A stretch of 7,930 nucleotides of DNA from positions 1 to 7,930 of the forward strand of contig JAAZGU010000230.1 of assembly GCA_012511085.1 (NCBI GenBank), in the 5' to 3' direction. This stretch comes from Erysipelothrix sp. Its GTDB lineage: Bacteria > Bacillota_I > Bacilli_A > Erysipelotrichales > Erysipelotrichaceae. A model generated the notes under the pieces. The model worked only from the letters and a program-made list of their open reading frames with translations, searched no databases and was not told where the DNA came from. A program made the position numbers and the translations under genes. Shown here one piece after another: positions 6,446-7,930 of this stretch. How positions within the stretch are numbered: the stretch's first letter is position 1; every line of letters begins with the position of its first letter.

Positions 6446-7930
6446 AACAAAAATCAATTGGCAATACGTCGCTTTTCTGATTAAACGTAACACCAAATTC
6501 ATGGTTTTAGCGGCAATCGCGATGTTTGCCCTGTACCCACTGAATGTTTTCACAAGTTACATTTTAAGCGGTAGTGGTGAATATGATGTTGCCGTCTTTC
6601 TAGTGGGACGCTTTACCTTAACCATGTTACTGGTCTTATCAATCTTTATTGTCCCCTTAAATTTATTCTCTTATTTAAATTCCAAGCGTAATTTGGATGT
6701 GTATCATGCACTGCCCATTAAACGTCAAGATTTGTTTTTGTCCGTTTTTGTGAGCGCAATCATCATTATTCTGATTCCTTACACCTTAGTTTATGCGGTC
6801 GGTGGCGGCTATGGCTTAGCGGTCATTCCACAAATGGACTTTGTGTTGATGTTGAAGCAGTACGGTTATTCGCTGGTTATGACACTTGCGATTTTAGTTC
6901 CAATTTTATTTACCATGATGAACACCGGAACAACCGTGGATGGTTTCTTGTACAGCGGTCTCTTGCATGTGTTCCCAGCTTTAGGTTATGGTGCTTACAT
7001 CCTCTTTGCGAGTACGACCTTGCTGGGCTTCACACCCAACTCTGACTTGTTGTTTTTACTGTTTTCCACACCCATCTACACCTTGTTTGATTTAAACTTT
7101 AATGTGGATCGCATTTATCCCCAAGTGTGGATGACGCTCAGTTACTGGCTTATCTTTTCTGCCATTATGACCTTGGTGGTCATGGTGCTTTATAAACACC
7201 GTAAAAGTGAACGCGCGGAAAACCCATTCACGAATAAATGGTATTTCCCAATCTTTACCACGGCTCTGATCATGGTTGTGCAAGTGTTCTTCTACACCTT
7301 GTTCTCCAACCTTAGCTATAATCAGCAAGTGGATGCACGCACCTTGATTTTCCCGGTGGTCTTTACTTTGGTTGGCTACATCATCTTGGATGTGATCGCG
7401 AATCGAGGATTCAAACATTTCTTTAAAGCCATTGTCAGTTTTGTCATCATTACTGCGGTTACGATTTCATTCTTCTTTGGCATGATTAAAACACGTGGCT
7501 TTGGTTACATCACGCATGTTCCAAAATTATCGTCCATTCAAAGTGTTGAGATTCGTATCAACGATAGTGATGGTACCTATGGTTATCCTGATCATTTCCG
7601 CTACAGCATGTACTACAATCCACAACATGAGAAAATGACTTTTGATGATCCTAAACAAATCGAAATCATACAAAAGACTCATCAAAATATTTTAAATGAG
7701 TACAAGAAAAACAACTATAATTTGAGTGTTTACGATCACTTCGTGGAACCAGACTTTAACCACAAATTGAACATCGTTGACATTAAAATCGTCTACAAGT
7801 TAAAAAACAACGCAAAAACGACGCGTAGCTATCAAGCACGTGCGCATTGGATTGAGCCGCTTGAACAACTCATGTCAACGGAGCCGTTCTTCAATTCGCT
7901 CAATCATCCTCTGGCTGATTTAGTCAGTGA
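6429..7930 (+). CDS. ABC-2 type permease with outward C-terminal domain (3' end cut by window edge)
   Basis: Membrane partner of the upstream ATPase. 500 residues are visible with no stop. Approximate hydrophobic spans: 23-45, 54-80, 103-133, 146-164, 174-200, 234-255, 272-293, 305-325 and 332-352; a weaker one lies at 205-220. Basic residues fall in the N-terminus, the loop SKRNLDVYHALPIKRQD (85-101) and KHRKSER (256-262), which suggests the N-terminus is inside and, with nine spans, everything after about 355 is outside. The YHALPIKRQDLF motif (92-103) is typical of ABC-2 permeases of this kind. The region 361-500 is hydrophilic and mixed in structure, possibly the domain catalogued as DUF6449, which I cannot confirm. 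It is larger than the roughly 300-residue YtrC/YtrD permeases. The start has GGAGG 9 nt upstream inside the ATPase gene. Export, and antibiotic or peptide resistance, is a family-level guess. Confidence 0.9.
   Translation, partial: MANLFKTKINWQYVAFLIKRNTKFMVLAAIAMFALYPLNVFTSYILSGSGEYDVAVFLVGRFTLTMLLVLSIFIVPLNLFSYLNSKRNLDVYHALPIKRQDLFLSVFVSAIIIILIPYTLVYAVGGGYGLAVIPQMDFVLMLKQYGYSLVMTLAILVPILFTMMNTGTTVDGFLYSGLLHVFPALGYGAYILFASTTLLGFTPNSDLLFLLFSTPIYTLFDLNFNVDRIYPQVWMTLSYWLIFSAIMTLVVMVLYKHRKSERAENPFTNKWYFPIFTTALIMVVQVFFYTLFSNLSYNQQVDARTLIFPVVFTLVGYIILDVIANRGFKHFFKAIVSFVIITAVTISFFFGMIKTRGFGYITHVPKLSSIQSVEIRINDSDGTYGYPDHFRYSMYYNPQHEKMTFDDPKQIEIIQKTHQNILNEYKKNNYNLSVYDHFVEPDFNHKLNIVDIKIVYKLKNNAKTTRSYQARAHWIEPLEQLMSTEPFFNSLNHPLADLVS

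Noticed and set aside
7092..7418. 108-codon minus-strand open reading frame inside the permease gene
   Set aside because: The composition is odd (many His, Asp and Gln), as expected from the reverse strand of a membrane protein gene. The plus-strand frame has clear spans and an operon context.

Overview
The window looks like the chromosome of a low-to-moderate GC Gram-positive bacterium (Bacillota or a close relative). It uses the standard code: TGA is a stop for parA and gntR, and tryptophan is TGG. The gene order mnmG-rsmG-noc-parA-parB, all on the minus strand, is the conserved block that lies beside oriC in Bacillus and relatives. I cannot place the organism to genus; an Erysipelotrichia-like or other early-branching Bacillota lineage is only a guess.

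Minus strand, read right to left (5036 to 1): mnmG (tRNA wobble-uridine modification) has its own extended -10 promoter and ends in a hairpin terminator that overlaps its stop codon. After about 145 bases comes a second transcription unit, rsmG-noc-parA-parB, with an extended -10 promoter (TGTTATAAT). Its genes are packed so tightly that stop codons sit in or next to the next ribosome binding site, and parA/parB overlap by ATGA. This unit joins a 16S rRNA methyltransferase to the chromosome segregation and nucleoid occlusion genes. parB runs off the left edge. Two ParB-fold proteins sit in one operon. They keep different putative DNA-specificity residues, which fits one ParB and one Noc. The Noc has no room for the membrane-binding N-terminal helix known from Bacillus.

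Plus strand, left to right (5184 to 7930): a divergent operon starts where mnmE would be expected. It encodes a short YtrA-type GntR repressor, an ABC-2 type ATPase and a large membrane permease that runs off the right edge. The three reading frames overlap (4 nt and 17 nt). A TGTATTA-N7-TAATACA inverted repeat over the likely promoter is a good candidate operator for autoregulation. The permease is predicted to have about nine membrane spans and then a soluble domain of at least 140 residues outside the cell.

The core genes are ordinary. The points worth a second look are the helix-less Noc, the insertion of the regulator/transporter operon at the mnmE-mnmG junction, the outward-facing domain of the permease, and the predicted operator. 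I found no rRNA, tRNA, CRISPR array, insertion sequence or convincing parS site, and no gene-free stretch longer than 300 bases.
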